A DNA stretch of 64,000 nucleotides from Neonectria sp. B-13 (GCA_002682825.1 NOKP01000016.1:1143660-1207659), one strand, 5' to 3'. Shown: positions 35,733-48,724, numbered from the stretch's first letter. Numbers and translations: made by a program. The notes: a model not told the origin generated them from the sequence alone.

Positions 35733-36587
35733 TTACCCAACAGCCATGGCCGACTCCTCGCCTCGGCTGACGCGCTCCCAAAACCTGCGCAACCTCCACA
35801 CTCGCCCTATGCCTCGACTCTCTTCCAAGCGTTTGACGCCTTCCTCGCGCTCTCTTACCTTACCTTTCCACTTGGACGCGACCCACTGCCTCAGTCCATC
35901 CTTGACCCTCTCCTTCTCGATGGCCATTTTCTTAGCCACTAGCCCCGGCGCAATGTGATGACCACTGAGGCCAGGTACGCATTCCTTTGGGAGAACACAT
36001 CGATCGACCAGACACGCCGCCGAAGGCCGGGTTGCTAGACGGCGAGATAGCCTGATAGATACAAGGGACCGGGCCAGCCGTCGTGATACAACTGACGTAT
36101 GTGTCAAGAAGATGTGGCGGGAGATGAGTTCAGCTAGGGATGGGCGCGAGGGGGACCAGAGAAGAGGCGGGAGAACAGAGCGGGTACGGCGAAGGCGGTA
36201 GTAATGCAGAACGGGAGTTCGCGAAATGCTACGGAGCAAGTGACTTGCCTACGTCTCTGTCAGTTCTGTGCCCAGGGTTCCCAAGGAAGACTCGGCCTGT
36301 ATTTCCGTGCCAAGCCAAGTTGGAGGACGTTTGCAAGGATAGGAACCACAAGGGCTGTGGCTGAGCTGTCAGAAAGGACCTACCCTTGACGTCGAGAGGA
36401 GGTCGCCCACATCTAAGAAGCCCAAAATGTGAAAGAGAACCTCATTTGGTAACTGCTGGAGATGGAGTGGGCTGGAGGGGCCCCCGTTGAGGCTGTGGCC
36501 AGGACCATCATGCCAGGTCATGGAGTGATGGACAAGGCGGGCGTCAGCATCTGGGGGGGATGGGAGCGCTATCTCTTGAGAGAGCAT
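35733..36587 (-). CDS. F-box protein
   Basis: Exons on minus are 36587-36384 and 36248-35733, giving 239 residues. The 135 bp intron (GTAGGT donor, CTGAC branch, GTAG acceptor) falls inside the F-box, and splicing restores it: LPNEVLFHILGFLDVGDLLSTSR joined to ASHLLRSISRTPVLHYYRLRR. F-box proteins bind Skp1 and recruit substrates to SCF ubiquitin ligases. The C-terminal half is basic and helical with no WD40, LRR or Kelch repeats; RPSLAELISRHIFL and RPSAACLVDRCVLP are two related RPxxxxL-type repeats reminiscent of RPEL-like motifs. The ATG at 36587 is the first in frame within the supported region; an upstream exon cannot be excluded because the frame stays open to 36851. The substrate is unknown. 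Confidence 0.75.
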
Positions 36588-38203
36588 GGGGACGATGGGG
36601 GCGATCGAAAAGACTGCAGGTTGGGCATCAGCGGCCGCATCAGTCGCAAGGCTGAAGGTATCTGTACCCGGGGCTGGGCTAACACTACCTACCGGGGCTA
36701 TCTGGATAATGTGATGAGAAAGACCGACGGTGCGTCTGCGAGATGAGCTGGTCAGTCCGGGTGGCGGCAGGCTCCTGGTAAATTGAGGCCTAGGCGCTGC
36801 AGGCGACGAAGAGAACCGATGGGGGGACGTGACGGCGATGTGGCGGGACAAAGCAGACGAGGTGTCGTTTTGGGAGGTATGAGGAATGATGCAAGAATGT
36901 CCTCATCCAGTTGAGAGTGTGACGGCACGAGAGCGAGTGGCAGGCGTCGGGCGGCGACAGATGTTACGGAACCCGTTACAGGTCCGGGTCGGCAGTGAAA
37001 CGGAAAACAAGGCCGGCTCCGGGAGGCCCCAGGATCGGTGTTTATCAGCGGGAACTTAAGAGGCAGCCGAGGTCCAGACTCCCGAGGGCCAAAAGGGTAG
37101 AGGGGCCTTCGAGATAGCCGGATGAGGCAGACGGTGACAAAACACGACACGGGCGGCGCGTGAGCAGCTCGCAGCGAAGGAGAACAGAGGTCGCGATATG
37201 TGGTCGAGCTTAGTCGACAGGGCCGCGGCCAGGTGAGAGTATGACGGCTAGTGGAGCCCGGGAGTAGGCAGCGGGCGAAGATCGCGAGATGATATGAACC
37301 GGGGACGTGACCGGGACAGCAAAAGATAAATACGAGATGCCTGGAGACTCGAGGCGTTGGTGGTGGCGGTGACGCCGCTTGGCAGAAGGTGACGTTTGCA
37401 GAAGGTGACGTTTGCAGAAAGATGTGTGATGGAGAGAAGTGAAGTGCGAGTGAAAGCGACTTTCTAAAGCCCGATACTGGCGGTATGTATGTAAGGTACT
37501 TGAGGTAGCGAGGTGGGTATAGTAAGTATATAAAATAGGCAGAAGTTCGGGATTATGGAAGTGTTTCAAGTCCGTTTCCTCCGTCTACCTTGTGGAAGAA
37601 CGAGGAAGAGAAGGCAGAGGCGATAGGCGGCGGCCGTGCTGGAGGCGAAAACAAAGAATCTCAGGCTGCCAGATTAGGGATGGGGATACAAAGTATGGAT
37701 AGAGTGTAATTTGGTAATAGGTGAAGAGGCTTTAGTCCAGGCAAACGGCTTGGGAGTGGTTGGCGCCTGGTGGAAGTGCAGTAGGAGAGTCGGGGTGAGG
37801 TGAGGCCAAGTGGGGGAGGGGGACTCGAGGGGATGAGGAGCCGCCAGCGCAGGCGGGTGGACAGACAGGTGGGGTAACCAAGTCCATGCTCCTTCCAAAG
37901 GTACTAGTAGCCCTGTAGGTAGGAGGTGTTACAAGCCATAGCATGGAGGTGCCAGCCAAAAGCACGGTAACAAGCCTTAATTGCCTAGTCCGGATGTACA
38001 GGGCGTGCTGATGTGGGGGACATAGCGGGCAAATAACCAAGGCAATGAACAGCAGCCTAGCAGGCACCGACATAGTCTAGCACATGTTCAAGAGTGAGTA
38101 GCATTAAATGATCCAATGGATCGCGATCATACGCAAAAGGAACGAAATTTACAAAAGCATGTTGGCTACCATATTACTACTGTAAGTGTGAGGCAGGGAT
38201 AAA

Positions 38204-38443
38204 ATGGCCTTATGTAGCAGGTACCTCTCTTTTCCCCTCCTAGTAGTTGCGCCACTGGCTGTGTTGGCTGATGGTATTGTCACCTGTCGGGGTGCACTGA
38301 AACGCCAACCAGAAACCTCGCTGAAACGTGCTACTAACAAACGCCTAGTCGCACCGCCGAAACGACAACCTGTCCCTAGAACTAGCGACTATTACACAGA
38401 TCCTCGAACTTGTCTCTCGATTGTGGACCATCATACCATTTAG
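38204..38443 (+). CDS. Possible small secreted peptide precursor with four Lys-Arg sites (weak)
   Basis: A 79-codon frame with ATG in AAAATGG context. Residues 1-23 look like a signal peptide (LSFPLLVVAPLAVLADG). The mature part has four Lys-Arg pairs within about 25 residues (ALKRQ, SLKRA, TNKRL, PPKRQ), the pattern cut by Kex2 in peptide precursors, and only two or three cysteines. The repeats between the sites are not alike, and no homologue comes to mind. The frame could be a chance one in non-coding DNA. Confidence 0.2.
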   Translation: MALCSRYLSFPLLVVAPLAVLADGIVTCRGALKRQPETSLKRATNKRLVAPPKRQPVPRTSDYYTDPRTCLSIVDHHTI

Positions 38444-41400
38444 GACGAACAGTTGACTTGGGATTTTAAGGCGAAGCCTGTTTGTTCCCTGCCCTCGTTA
38501 CCAAACTCCTCGTACAACGCAATTCTGCGGGCGCGACCTACCGTGTGTTACAATCGACATTAGGTACGGAGAAGTAAGGTACTATACCAACATCTCATAC
38601 ACCACCCTCACGCAACCCTCTCTTAAGAGTCCCAGATTCTGCTCGCTTGGCGGCTTTACTGTTTCGTCGAACATTTTTGAGCGCAAAGTCTCACTTATAA
38701 CGCAAAATAGCCACCCTTGTCGAATGTCGATGGCGATAATCAACTGTAACTTGGTTGTTTGACTCAGGCTGTGGACCCTCCCATCTACATTGGGTACTCA
38801 GGTATTTGCCAAGGCTTCCCATGTGACTGTGGGAAGATACTGTCGGTTGCAATCAGATCGGTAGCTTATCTGGTCTCAGTGGAATGAGCTGGCTGCTGCA
38901 GGAGTGACTAAAGAGCGGGAGATTGGCCCGATGGCACAGAACTGGACAGTTGAATTTCGTGTGTGATAACGGCTCGGCATTCCTGTCTCTGTTTTTCGTG
39001 TCATGGCCGTTGCAACTTTGCCGCCGGTGAAGACGGTGGCGCAGGCCATGGTGGTGGAGCTGGTCCTGTCCGGTTGAAGTTTGGTTGCCGATGACAGGCC
39101 CAAGTTCCAACGTTCAGCCGCTTCGGTGCCCCATCACTCCGTCCTAGATTGACCTAGATCTCTATTACGGCATACTGACTGCTCGAGTCCGCAAATGGAA
39201 GTCCGAAATCTCGTTTAACGGCTTACATCATGTTGTTGCAATTTCTTCGGGCCTTCTAGTTCCTAGTGGCGTACGATGTTGCGATGCATCTCTGTGTCTT
39301 GGATCCTCGGTAAAGTTTGGCAACTGCCCTGTGTGGATGGTGGAGCTGGATTGTGTGCCTGGCGGTGTGCATCCATCCTTCCTTCCCTCTTTGTTCTTTC
39401 CGAGGCTTTTCTGAGGACGCACTTGCCCGGCCCTACCGGAGACCACCCTCCATCTGCCCCTTCCGTAACTGTTGTTGTTGGCCTTACCAACAACTTGTGA
39501 CCCGAGCTGCTAAAAGAACCACAACAACAACACTAACGTCCAGGTCAAGTAGTAGGTGGATGGGTAAGACATCCTTCACCGATCGTCGTCAACCGGACAA
39601 CAGCACAGCAACAAACGCCAACCAACAGATCGTGAAGATGCTGTGACACACTCGCCACCAGCTTCCCAAAGTGATAAACGAACAGAGACACGACCCCACC
39701 TCGCCGCTGGCTTCATGCGTGGATCGACGACGCTGCCGCTGCGGCACTCGCTGCAACCACATCTCCACCTCCGTCCATCTCGGGTTTCCCACCCGGGTGC
39801 AGGAGCAGAAGTCGCACAAGCCGTTGGCGATGCAGCCTACTGATACCGCTGCTGCTGATACCGGCATGATTAGGTATGCAGCATGAGGTGCTGTAACTCA
39901 TCCTCTCGTATTGACTGTCGTAGCTTTTCGTACCTACTAAGGTCCTCTCTTTCGGGGCCATGGTACCTCCTTGCCTCCCTACTCGACTCTCTCACAAGCT
40001 TGAAGCACCCACATGCACGTCCGGAAAGATCACAGAGGCAGCCCACTAGCATCGTATCGCATCACACCAAATCACATTACATCGCATGTCGCGGTTTCTC
40101 GCGCCTCATCGCCGCACTGTGACAGTGACGCTGACGTGTAAATGGAGTCCACCCGAAACTCTGCGGCCATCTATTCAGGCCCGAGACTGAAGGGTCAAGG
40201 CCTAATGTCTGTAGGCCCCGGTTCCAGACTGTAGCCCTAGGCTCTACCACTCACTCTAGGGCCCCATCTCGACGGACGGGTCCAGGATGCATCACGCGCA
40301 TCCATCACATCGCCTGTTGCACCTTTTCTGGTGGCTCTTGTCATTCCTCCATCGCCGCCTCGCCTCGCCTCGCCCCGTCACGCGTCTCTTTCTTCGTGCT
40401 CTTCTTCCGGGGAAGGCTGCGAGCGGCCCATTGGATGACCCAGAGTGGTCCTGTTGGCAGACCGCAAGATTGTATTCTCCCACGCCTCTTCCCACACAAC
40501 AGTGACCTTTGCCTCGATCTAGCAGCCATTGGGCCTCAACCATCCTGGCTTCCCTGGCAGTCATCAGGCTGAACGGCAGCCTGACTTGGTCCTTCTGCGT
40601 TGGCCCAAAGGTTGGCCCAAGGTTGGCGAATGTCGTTGCCCTTTTCGGCTGGCTGCTGCGCGGCTGGAGACTGAAGTTCGACCCCTTGACCGTCGTCACT
40701 ATCACCGATGCGCCACGCCTCGGCCGAGACATATATGCCCAGCACTGTAACTGCCTGGCATCTCGTTGATACTTCCAGCCTGCAGAACCTGACGGTCCTG
40801 ACGGCACTGACGGGGGGAGCTCCATAACCATGCTCCACTTGTGACTTGACGGCCTTGCATGTAGGCCACGCCTGGTCGTGGCACGGGACCATGGCACGAT
40901 ATCTGAGCGCCTGGCAGCCTCGTTTCTGCCGCTGCTTCATGCAACATCTTGTCGGCTCGGCGGTTTGCCTGTCAAAGCCATGGGTGTGGCCGGTTCCCGC
41001 TCGTGTCCGCGTCCGGTACTCTCGTTACGGGTTGCCGTCACCCTGCAATAGCAAGCGTTGAAGGAGGCCAATATCCTACATTTCACAGCAGAACCGTTTC
41101 CCTTCTATCCCATCTGGTGGGCGCGGTGTGGTCTGGTCAGGTTGGTTCTATCGTCAGTTGTTCACTCACTGCAGTGACTGCACTACGAATTGCGCGCCGT
41201 CGCCCTTGCTTGGCCGCCAGGATGGCCGCTCACGATGATCCTGGCACGCAGCCAATCATAATGGCAAAGAACCGCCCATGCGGCGACAACGGAAACACGT
41301 CTGCCGCACGGGAAGGTCTAGCCTCAACCCGCTTCAGCCCGCCCCGGCCCCTGGCGCGGTTCCTTGTCACTTGGCTCCCCCACACGCCTGCCGCGCTGCG

Positions 41401-44400
41401 ATTCGACGGCGTCGTCCTGTCTCGGGCGACGGGCACGGGGCGCTGGGATTGGGGCTGGAATTGGAAGTGGATCCTTTGTCGTCGACCTGCGACCTGCGAC
41501 CTGTGACCGCTGGCGCGCGGGTTCCTTCATCACTCAGACGACGCGCCTTGAGGCATCCCGGACGCCGAATGACGCTCTCGCCATAGGGTTGACGGGGTCC
41601 ACGCTGGCCAATTGACAATCCCTATATGCCCGTAGGCTCGTGGAAGAGATCGGATTTACCCCATTGGCCCCCAGGTACGATCGGACGCTTCCGCCCCATT
41701 GTTCACGAACAGGCTTCATGCAGCACTTCTCAGACACATGATTTACCTACAGTAACCCAGGAATCCGGTTCAAGCTGGAACCCGTCAAACTTGGCCCCTT
41801 GGGTCTCTCAATGGGCCTGGGCTCATTGGGCGCCGACTGTTTGCGGAATTTTCTAGCCCGTCTCCATCCGACCGTAGCGCGCCTCTGCGCCTCTGCGCCT
41901 TGACGTCGTTATGTGCATGCTTGCGTTTCTCGTCGTCGTGAGGCCGCCTTGTCTGTGGCCTTGTCCTTGCAATTGAGCCGCGCTTCTACCTCGCTAGCCC
42001 CCGAATCCTGGCCCCGCGTGCGAGAAGAAGATTGCTGATCCTCCCTTAGGCTCTAGGCTGCGTGCCCTGTGTGCCCTGTGTGCCCTGTTTCCTCGTCCGT
42101 CGCCCCTGGACGTGCCTAGTCGGAGGTGCCGAGTCACTGACACTGTCGGCCTCCGTCCCCGTCATGCCATCGCCGTGGTTACTTGGCAAAGTTCAAACCC
42201 AGATTGACTACCTAGGAGCGGGCCGGCCCGGTCATCAAACCGGGCCGTAGCGAACATCTGGTCCTGTCCAGACTAGGGGGGGGGGGCTAGGTAACTAGGT
42301 CTTCGCCTATGATCCATCGACGGCGCGTGGCCACACAGGCTAACAGGATCTTGAAGGTTTGATGACCACCACAACAATACATGGTCTCCAAGACGGCCAC
42401 ACTCCTTGTTTACCTTGCTCAGCCTGCGGCCATGACAAGCAAACCGACCGTGAACACCCCCCCTGGGAAGTTTGCGTTTCCGTCCTACCGCCACCTTCAC
42501 GAACATGGACACACACATACGTACGCACGCACGCGCACTGGCATCCGCGCCCGCGTACACGCACACGCACATGCCTCTCACTCTCGCACACATACATGAA
42601 TACATACCTACATACATACATACCTACATGCGCAGACGCACACACTTTGGCACAACCCAGCCACCACCGTCGATACTGAGACAAGTAACTCGGCTGAGCC
42701 CAACAATGCCCAACGCAATTCGAAGAGTTTCTGCCTCTCGATCCTCCGCCCCCTCCTCCACCCCAACTCTCGTGATCTCATGCGGGCCGTGAAGTCATCA
42801 CAGATGACTCGATCCGCCCAAGACGCAAGCCTTTCCCGAAGCAGAAGGCCAGCTCATCACTCCCCGGATGCTCCTCGATGTTTCCCCGCGAGCGAACCTT
42901 TGTTCCAGTCGTGTCTAGGGGGGTCTGGAGCTGCCTGCCGAGTAGAATGTTTGAGTTTGAGTGCGCTCATGTCTCAATTGGGTCAAGAACTCGCCATATG
43001 CACCGTGAATGGTTCCAGACCCCGTCAATACCATGCTGACTGAGTCTCTTAGATCGTACGGGGATCTGAGCTCTCGGGCGACTTGGATCAGGAACATGTT
43101 GTGTTACGCCTGGTTTGGACGTCATTGCTGGGCGAGACATGCAGCGACAGTCCCAAGTCCATTGACGGCATAGCATGTCTCTATTCATATACTCCGTGCG
43201 AGGGGTTCGATCGTATAACCGGGACCCAAGAGCCAGCGCTGCAAGATATTCACTAATGCTTCGTTTGAGTCTGAGTCTGATAGCCGGAGCTGGTGATGAA
43301 ATCCAGAGTGATCCATTCCCAGGGCGATTCAAGTAGGTTGCCAAAATAGGAGGAGACGTGCGGCGAAGCTGATAGCTCCATTGTGATAATATGCTCATCT
43401 GGCGCATCATCACTCGATCAGGGCTCGATCACAGGACCAGGTACAAAGCCGTCGGGCAGAGATGAGGGAGGGGCATTTAGGAAATGAGGCGGTAGAGGAT
43501 GAACGGGGTATATGAAAGGTGGCAGAGATGCTGACAGAAGTGCACCTGGCCGCGGCGGACATTGTCACCCTGATGGGGATGGGGAAACGATGAGATGCAA
43601 AGACCGGGCTACCAGGAGGACCAGAGGGGGGATGCCACGTTGATCTGGGCCATGTGCCTGGCCCAACCGGGGCTGGTTGCTCCCAGGTTTGCTTTTGATC
43701 GTTGACGACGATGACAGTTGACGAACACAAGCCCCCCCGAAGAAGCCAATGATCGAGTGGCGAAGGTTCTGCCGATTCATGTGAGCCGACAGCCATGCAC
43801 GAAAACCATGCAAACACCCTGTATTCTTATCTGCCGCCGCAGTAAGGCCTTGCAGGGAAACGCAAGGACGCTGGGCAGTCGAGGTTCTGGTCCGGGCTGC
43901 TCCCCGCCGGGCCATTCTCCGCCAAGGGAACAATCAGCCTCGTTGTCGTGGGACGCTAATGCATGAACACCATGGAGAAGAGCCCGACGGAAGCCATTTA
44001 GCTATGGAATATGGGGATGGGTCGTTGGTCGGTCAATTAGGAGCAGGTGAGTTGAGTCCCCGCCCCTTGCTGGTTGACCCTGACTGGGCTCCGGGGGGCC
44101 ACGGCACGTACTGTGCGATCAACGTGGGCTGCTGCAGGCTGAGTTGTTCCAGGCTGGGCTGCGATCCTTTTCACAGTCCGTTGAGCGGGTGGGCAGACGG
44201 ACGGAAGAAGGGACGTCGTGACGACGTGACGACGTCCACATTTGGCGGAGCGAGCAGTGTAGATGTGACACTCCTGAAGAAAGGGGGGGCCCTCCAAGTC
44301 AACGGACAACCTTGTTGTTGGAGGATTGAGTAGCCCGACCGGAATGGCGAGGAAACCTCAGGGGAGACAACTTTGGTGATAGCTCCTAGGATGTGGCTTC

Positions 44401-45769
44401 ATCCTGGCGAGCCCCATCCATAGCTATGAGTTTGTGCTGCAGCTCGGTGGCCTGTCAAGACGACGTGGAAAATTTGATAGTCGAGCAAGATACTCTGTAG
44501 GGCCGTAACGGCGAGGCAAGGGGGATCTGATGGCAATGTGGAGATTTGTGGCATCAAACGTACTGAAGACAGCTGGGTGTCTTGACAGCAGAGTTGCTGA
44601 ATAGACAGAACAGTATCGACGGACATGATGGCTCTTAGTCCGACGAGTCGGCCACACTCGCAGGCTCTGTCGTCGCGAAGCTTTTGCACAAGCCGCAAGC
44701 AAGCACCGGCCTGGGAGTACAAGCGTACAAGCAAACGCACGAGCAAAAGCACACGCGCACTCACACGCATCCGCACACGCACCCGTCACCGCACCCGCAG
44801 GAGTGCCGCATGAAGGATGCATGAGAGACGCAGGAAGACGCAGCGAACCACAGCCCTGGGATTCACCGAAATCGACAGCTGGGGAGTCCAGATGCTGAGC
44901 GGTCAGGATCCCCTTGTTTCTTGACACTTGTCCGTCCTCGGGACGAACCATGAGGCCCCACAGCGGCCGCAGATCGAGGCACCCCCTTGTGGACGCCGTC
45001 GCCATGCTGTACAGCACCGGACTGGGCTGGACGCTTGCGAGGAGGACGAGGAGCACAGTGAGAGCGAAGAGGCCCGAAAGGAGGCCCGGCCGAGGCCCGC
45101 AGCGGGAGAGACACCCAGGGGGCTCCCCTGGGCAATAACACGGCCGTCTATGTGACCCGAGCCTAGTCAGCGAGTTAGTTACTGTACGCTGGTTGTCTGC
45201 ATGGAAACCCCGTACGTAGCCCCCGCACCTCGTCTTGCTCTTCCGCCACTGCCTCTCTAGGTCTTCCTCTCCGGGCCTCTCCCACCGTCGACCCCTAGCC
45301 CTAAGATGCGCGGGTGCGTGTAGTGTGGACAGGGACAGGTACGTCAGGTTGGCAAAACGGCGGAAGACGAAAGAACGGTTCTCCACGCCCAATGACGGAA
45401 CATGAATGGAAGATATCTCGCTCGAGAGCGGGGACACGGGCGGACTGACAACTGCGTGTAACCCAGTCTTGGGGAGCGAACAGGCACCGCACAACTATAC
45501 AGCTACACACGCCCCCCCTCGCTTTCTCTGCATTCCCCGGCGGGCTTGCCGAGGAGTGCCTGTTTTGCCTCCGTCAGCCCTGCTTCTTTGCTGGCCAATT
45601 CTGGGTTTTTCTCCCTCTCACTTCCTCCCTCTGCAGCACCGCGTGGAGTAGCAGTCAGTCAGTCGTCTCGCGGTGTGGGGTGAGCAGGGGATGCCGTTCG
45701 CCCCGTTGCTGGCTGGGGGGCGTATGCCACCTCGGCCATGTGTGTGTATGTATATGCGAGAGAGAGAGA

Positions 45770-45770
<1 letters not shown>

Positions 45771-45811
<41 letters not shown>
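45771..45811. repeat. (TG)20 microsatellite
   Basis: An uninterrupted TG dinucleotide run of about 41 bases, preceded by a shorter (AG) run. Non-coding. Confidence 0.95.
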
Positions 45812-45815
<4 letters not shown>

Positions 45816-46884
45816 GAGGAATGATCAACGTGGCAAGCGGCCACCGGGCCTCACAAGAACTGGGCCAGCGCGCAGTCAACCATAGGTTGAACAGTTTGGG
45901 TAGGAAGAGGGGAAAAAGAGGCGGACTCGGTCTCGAAAAAAGAAAGCAAGAAGGGTAGGGCGGATAGAAAAAAAGAAGGGCAGATAATAACAAAAAACAA
46001 CAAACAATAACAACATGACAACCACGACCACGGCCACGACCACGACACACACAGCCATGTAGAAAAGCTGACTGGTTTAGGCCTAAGGTCGATATCTGCT
46101 GCAGGGACTCCGAGTAAAAAACCCGTGGCCACGACGCCACACACCTATTTCCAGGGCCAGGAACGGAAAAGGTCGACCCCCCGGCAGCACCAGCAACGGG
46201 GGTGTCGCATGGCGGGCGGGAGAGGGGACGAGGGGAGAGGGGAGTGGAGGGGGCGTGTGAGTGCGTGCGGATTGTGGTGTGGTGTGAATTGGCAATGGGG
46301 ATAGGGATTGGGGAGCGACATACGTAGGTAGTATGGGGCATCAAGTACGGATACCCAATCCACGTATCCAAGTTGCAAGCCCTCTTTTATCCCGCAGAAA
46401 ACAAGCAGCAAGCAGCAAGCAAGTAACGAAGGCGGCATGACGATGAGTTGCGCTCTGCTCGTTGGCCCGTGTGAGGCAAAACGGCTGCTTGTTGGTCGCC
46501 AAAGTCCCACTGTGGGATTGGGAAGATGTGATGGGGTTGGGTTGGGAAGGGGAAGGGGAAAGGTTGGATAAAGGGACGACGATCGAATGGTCCGGGGCCA
46601 AGTATAAGTTGGCTACGGCATCCCGGAGTTTGGGCAGACAAGACGGCCCCCCCATTCCCATTCTTACAGCCAGAGCCACCTGCCAGCAGCAATCAAAAGA
46701 AGAAAGAGAGACAGAAAGAAAGAAGACAGAAAGAAAGAAAGAAAGAAGCAAGGTCAACTGCAACCGCAATAGCAACAACTGGCCCCTTCCCACAAGTGGA
46801 AGAGACAACGACAAGAGGAACCAACTCACTTCACTTACCTCGACGTCCAAACGAGGGATTGCTGAGAAGAAAAACTAGCACAAC

Positions 46885-46939
46885 GCCATCGCCATCGCCA
46901 TCGCCATCGCCATCACCATCACCATCGCCACCACCATCA
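46885..46939. repeat. GCCATC/ACCATC hexamer repeat
   Basis: Six perfect GCCATC copies followed by degenerate ACCATC and GCCACC copies. The same hexamer family (reverse complement GATGGC) occurs at 4581. Confidence 0.9.
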
Positions 46940-47440
46940 CTAGCAGCAGCAATAACAAACACACTCTCGCTTGAGCCTCCCCATTGCCCTGCACAGGAAC
47001 AATCCAACGACGGCATCCCGCTTCAACTGCCCTTCCTCCCTCCCCCCCCCCCCGGAACCACGGCACATACGTCGACGCCGCGACTACCTGGACAAGGCCT
47101 TCTACATCTGCCCGGAAGGGAAAGAAAAAAAAAAGGGCAACGCTGTATTGTCTAGCATCGACAATCCGGTTCTCTGTGGTTGTACGTCCCAGTGCGTACG
47201 TGCGTGCGTCCGAGTGCGTGCGTGCTGTGTGAGCGAGCGAGAGAGAGTGTATAAGCGTATGTGGTGAGTCAACTTCCCCCCCCAAGCCAAAGCAGACAAG
47301 CAAGGTCCGCAAGTTCAATCACAATCTCTGGTTTGTCGTTCCTCCGCCGCCTTCCTCGCGACTCCCCTCGCCGCCCCCCTCTTCCCGGGAAGAGGGGCGC
47401 AAGCTAAGGGAGGGTAAAAAAGCGCCGGACAGGAACGGCA

Positions 47441-47479
47441 GCGGGAGCGGGAGCGGGAACGGGAGCGGGAGCGGGAACG
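47441..47479. repeat. GCGGGA/GAGCGG hexamer repeat
   Basis: About six GGGAGC/GGGAAC units in a row in the leader region of the gene at 48023. Purine-rich on plus. Confidence 0.9.
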
Positions 47480-48022
47480 TGGTGGAGAGGGGATAATCCC
47501 GGAACGCCAAAAGACGGGGGACGGCAAACCAGCGAGAGAAGGACAATGGAGGAGGGAAAACGAAGAAAAAAGGTCGCTTGGCTAACCTGGGTTTCGTTAC
47601 TCGCCGTGCAGACAGGAAACCGAAAAAGAGACCAGAGAAGAAAGAGAATCTCGAACGACTCGAAGCGAAATCAAATCGAATTCGAGACCAAAAAAGCGAA
47701 AGGGAAGAAAAAAAACAAGACGACGACGAAGACGAAGATAAGCCGAAGGCGAGACGAGACGAGACAAGGCGAGACGAGAGGACACGGGCGAAAAAGCGAA
47801 TCCAAGCGAAGCGCAGCCTGCGACGCAATCCGTACATCTCGGTCTCCTTCTCCTCGTGGCTACTCCTGACTTGGCTCTCTGCGTTGTCTCTCTCTCAGTC
47901 TCGTCCGGACGTTCTTCTTCTTCTTCTTCTTCTTCTCCTCTGTTTTCTTTCCCTCGCCTTTCCCGCCCGTCTGCCAACCGACCGACCTAAACCACCTCTT
48001 CTCTTCTCTTTTCTTCTCAGCC

Positions 48023-48724
48023 ATGTGCTACTTCGAGCAAACCCGTTGGGCATGCGGCTACTGGCGCTGGGGCCATTTCCGGCAGCAGTGCAACAAGGAG
48101 TACCGGATGGGTGAGACGTGCGGGCTGAAGCTCGTGTACGAGACGCGGACGGAGCCCGACGTGTGTAAGCTCTGCCACGACACGGAGAAGAAGCAGCGCC
48201 GGTACGACAAGATGTATCGCGACGTCCAGCGGTGGCAGCGCGAGGGAAACCGGAGCGCCACCATTGAGCGGACGTGCGGCGAGATGCACGATGTCATGGG
48301 GCAAATCTATCGGATGAGGGAAGAGCACGACCATAGGCTACAATCGTTGGGACAGGTATGATGAAGCATTTTATTTTTGGGAGGGGGGGAGGCAGGAAGA
48401 CGGGGAAAAGAAGAGGAGAACGAGGGGGGAGGGAATAATAATAATGCCCCGTGTGTGTTGTGTGTGTGTGTGTGCGCGAGGGGAAAAGGGGGGCAACAAG
48501 AGGAGGGGGAAAGGAAGCGGTCATGATGTTTACCTTTGCTGCATGACGGGGAAGACAAAGAGAAGACAGGGCAGGACTTGACAGGATGGAACAGGACGCG
48601 AGGCAGGATAGGGCACAACAGGGCAGGACAAGCCAGGAAAAGAGAGGACAGGACATGACAAGACAAGACAGCAGAAGAGAGACCGGCTGGGCTAACGAGA
48701 TGCTTTCTCTCTTCCTTCTAGTGA
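48023..48724 (+). CDS. Conserved-looking 111-residue cysteine-rich protein of unknown function
   Basis: Exon 1 is 48023-48355 (111 codons); a 366 bp intron 48356-48721 (GTATGA donor, GGCTAAC branch, CTTCTAG acceptor) is followed directly by TGA at 48722-48724. Without splicing, the frame ends one codon later at 48361. The protein begins MCYFEQTRWACGYWRWGHF and has about eight cysteines, including CNKEYRMGETC and CKLCHD pairs that could bind zinc. A basic/acidic helix follows (KKQRRYDKMYRDVQRWQREG), with no signal peptide. It matches my recollection of an uncharacterised protein family in Sordariomycetes, but I cannot name a function. TTCTTCTCAG immediately before CCATG suggests a leader intron, and the very long upstream spacer suggests a regulated gene. 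Confidence 0.75.

Larger units (their letters stand above)
36588..48022. other. 11.4 kb gene-poor region
   Basis: No convincing gene apart from one weak candidate at 38204. Long frames on both strands have skewed composition and no recognisable domain. Contents: basic leader and promoter of the F-box gene up to about 37.6 kb, CA-rich tract at 42.5-42.65 kb, (TG)20 at 45771, GCCATC-type repeats at 46885, GGGAGC-type repeats at 47441, GAAA-rich DNA at 46.69-46.75 and 47.6-47.8 kb, and a CTT tract at about 47.91 kb. The last kilobase before 48023 is likely leader of the next gene, since TTCTTCTCAG directly precedes its CCATG like an intron acceptor. Confidence 0.6.

Noticed and set aside
36588..36851. 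Upstream extension of the F-box reading frame
   Set aside because: The extension has only a TTG at its start and no ATG before 36587; the sequence is Ser/Pro-rich and looks like leader.
43203..43215. GGTTCGAT-like string resembling a tRNA B-box
   Set aside because: No matching A-box or foldable cloverleaf nearby; no tRNA gene could be supported anywhere in the window.
44424..45494. 356-codon open frame on the minus strand
   Set aside because: No domain, low-complexity Cys/Arg/Ala stretches from microsatellite-like DNA, no splice support and no typical codon use; treated as chance.
45655..46371. 238-codon minus frame containing a poly-His/Thr stretch
   Set aside because: The poly-HT part is only translation of the (TG) microsatellite.
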